Source of the DNA: Phaeodactylum tricornutum CCAP 1055/1
Lineage: Eukaryota > Bacillariophyta > Bacillariophyceae > Surirellales > Neidiaceae
DNA: 64,000 nucleotides
Direction: 5' to 3'
Assembly: GCF_000150955.2 (NCBI RefSeq)
Contig: NC_011681.1
Location: 543,501 to 607,500 of the forward strand
The notes below the pieces were generated by a model. The model was not told where the DNA came from. It did no database searches and was given only the letters and a program-made list of their open reading frames with translations. The translations under genes were made by a program, and so were the position numbers. Shown in pieces: positions 62,964 through 64,000 of the stretch; position 1 is the stretch's first letter; each line of letters begins with the position of its first letter.

Positions 62964-64000
62964 ATGGTGCATATAAAACACACTATTTCACTTTGGCTGA
63001 TACTGGCGTCATCGTTTGGAAGCGATTGTCTATGCCGTGCCTTTGTTCCGAGAAGGGGCGATCTTGTGTTAAAGTCTTATAGTGTGCATTCGCCACAACT
63101 CAATTTCCAGCGCAGCGCCCTCTCTGTGCTTCCAGTAACGGAACTAGAAAAGATTAAAAGAGTATACTGCATCTCTGATCTCCATACAGACCACATTGAT
63201 AATTTGAAATGGTTGCGAAACCAAGTTTCTGGTTCAAGCCTCAAAGAAACTGACCTTGTTGTTGTTGCCGGTGATATTTCACATGAATACAATCGCCTTA
63301 CCGAAACCCTTCAAGTTTTGCGCCAGCGATGTCAAGTTTTCTTTATTGCCGGAAACCATGAAGCCTGGCTCACAAAGGAGGACCCTCGGTCATCCATGAA
63401 AAAGCTGCAACTCGTCGAAGCGGTCTGCGAGAAAATAGGTGTGCACACCAAGCCAATTTATGTAAACGGAAATTACCCTCTGTGGATTGCTCCTACACAC
63501 TCGTGGTACGATGGAACGTTATCTTTTGACGAAATTCTCAGCAAAGGCTTTAACGAATGGCCGTGGGTTGACTTTGTGCGTTGCGAATGGTCTCCAGATC
63601 GGTTTCCAGCATTTCCAAAGTCATCAGGACGGGGAAGAATACCACAAGGCTTAGTCGAACATTTTCTTGAATTGAATGAACCCTTCCTCCAATATTTACA
63701 AGAACAAATATCCGCTGGGGAAGCTGTCCTGACGGTTTCGCATTTTTTGCCCAATAAACAATGTCTTCCAGATTGGTGCGACTTGAAATCTTCCAGTTTC
63801 GATGCAGGCGGGTGGCTCGATCACGGTGCAGGCGGCATGAGCGCCAAATTTGCCAAGGTTGCAGGGTCGAAACTTATTGACAACCAATTGCGTTCTTTAA
63901 AATTACCAGGGGCGACAAAACATTTGCATTTGTTTGGGCATTCCCACCGTCCGAAGGACTTCACGTTTGATGGTCTCCGTTATATCCACAACCCTCTTGG
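62964..64000 (+). CDS. Calcineurin-like metallophosphoesterase, plastid-targeted (3' end missing)
   Basis: The frame from ATG 62964 stays open to the window edge (345 codons), so the gene continues beyond it. It begins with a signal peptide (MVHIKHTISLWLILASSF) and CRAFVPRR, an ASAFAP-like motif, so a plastid destination is likely. The metal-dependent phosphoesterase core has all five blocks in order: ISDLHTDH near 75, VVAGDISHE near 105, FIAGNHEAW near 130, TVSHFLP and LFGHSHRP near 330. The substrate cannot be told; the family includes nucleotide phosphatases, protein phosphatases and nucleases. Single exon so far, divergent from RPB11. Confidence 0.87.
   Translation, partial: MVHIKHTISLWLILASSFGSDCLCRAFVPRRGDLVLKSYSVHSPQLNFQRSALSVLPVTELEKIKRVYCISDLHTDHIDNLKWLRNQVSGSSLKETDLVVVAGDISHEYNRLTETLQVLRQRCQVFFIAGNHEAWLTKEDPRSSMKKLQLVEAVCEKIGVHTKPIYVNGNYPLWIAPTHSWYDGTLSFDEILSKGFNEWPWVDFVRCEWSPDRFPAFPKSSGRGRIPQGLVEHFLELNEPFLQYLQEQISAGEAVLTVSHFLPNKQCLPDWCDLKSSSFDAGGWLDHGAGGMSAKFAKVAGSKLIDNQLRSLKLPGATKHLHLFGHSHRPKDFTFDGLRYIHNPL

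Overview
The window looks like nuclear DNA of a photosynthetic stramenopile, most likely a pennate diatom close to Phaeodactylum tricornutum. The reasons are short GT-AG introns (about 60-285 bp, often with a CTAAC/CTAAT branch-like site before the AG), compact genes on both strands, eukaryotic core machinery (TERT, Derlin, PEX16, EF-1alpha, RPB11), and nuclear genes for plastid proteins whose N-termini show a signal peptide followed by an ASAFAP-like motif with Phe at the cleavage site (LysA, HCF136, a metallophosphoesterase). The species assignment is inference. No transposon, LTR element, virus-like element, CRISPR array or rRNA was seen.

Layout. 1-7 kb: 3' part of an XPC/Rad4 gene, a Derlin, tRNA-Ala(CGC), a mitochondrial monothiol glutaredoxin and a complete telomerase reverse transcriptase. 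7-15 kb: PEX16, a fused aconitase-X protein, a coiled-coil membrane protein and plastid diaminopimelate decarboxylase. 15-25 kb: a secreted 2OG-Fe(II) oxygenase fused to ankyrin repeats, a Pus9/RPUSD2-type pseudouridine synthase, a DDX60/Ski2-like helicase and HCF136. 25-36 kb: a UPF1/IGHMBP2-like SF1 helicase, NAA20, riboflavin kinase, a WD40 protein and topoisomerase III. 36-45 kb: a long coiled-coil protein, a Pin1-type parvulin, a VIT-family transporter, a hydroxylysine-kinase-like protein, an SDR and a small ankyrin protein. 45-55 kb: a tandem CCCH zinc-finger protein, an FtsH-M41-like membrane metalloprotease without an AAA domain, a ZnT9-like CDF transporter, triosephosphate isomerase and an MRG/EAF3 chromatin protein. 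55-64 kb: an EF-hand/DUF760 protein, CMC1, EF-1alpha, a SpoU methyltransferase, WDR82/Swd2, RPB11 and the 5' part of a plastid-type metallophosphoesterase.

The genes do not form one pathway. They fall into DNA maintenance (XPC, TERT, TOP3, SF1 helicase), transcription and chromatin (MRG, Swd2/WDR82, RPB11), RNA modification (PUS, SpoU), proteostasis (Derlin, NAA20, parvulin), organelle biogenesis (PEX16, HCF136, GRX5, CMC1) and metabolism.

The most striking non-coding signal is a 9-bp word, TGACWGTGA (reverse complement TCACWGTCA). I count 21 copies in 64 kb, against about one expected by chance. Nearly all lie between genes, typically 10-220 bp upstream of a start codon and in either orientation. 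It is a candidate promoter-proximal element shared by many unrelated genes. Gene models below combine reading frames with splice sites I located by eye; exon limits are given in each entry.
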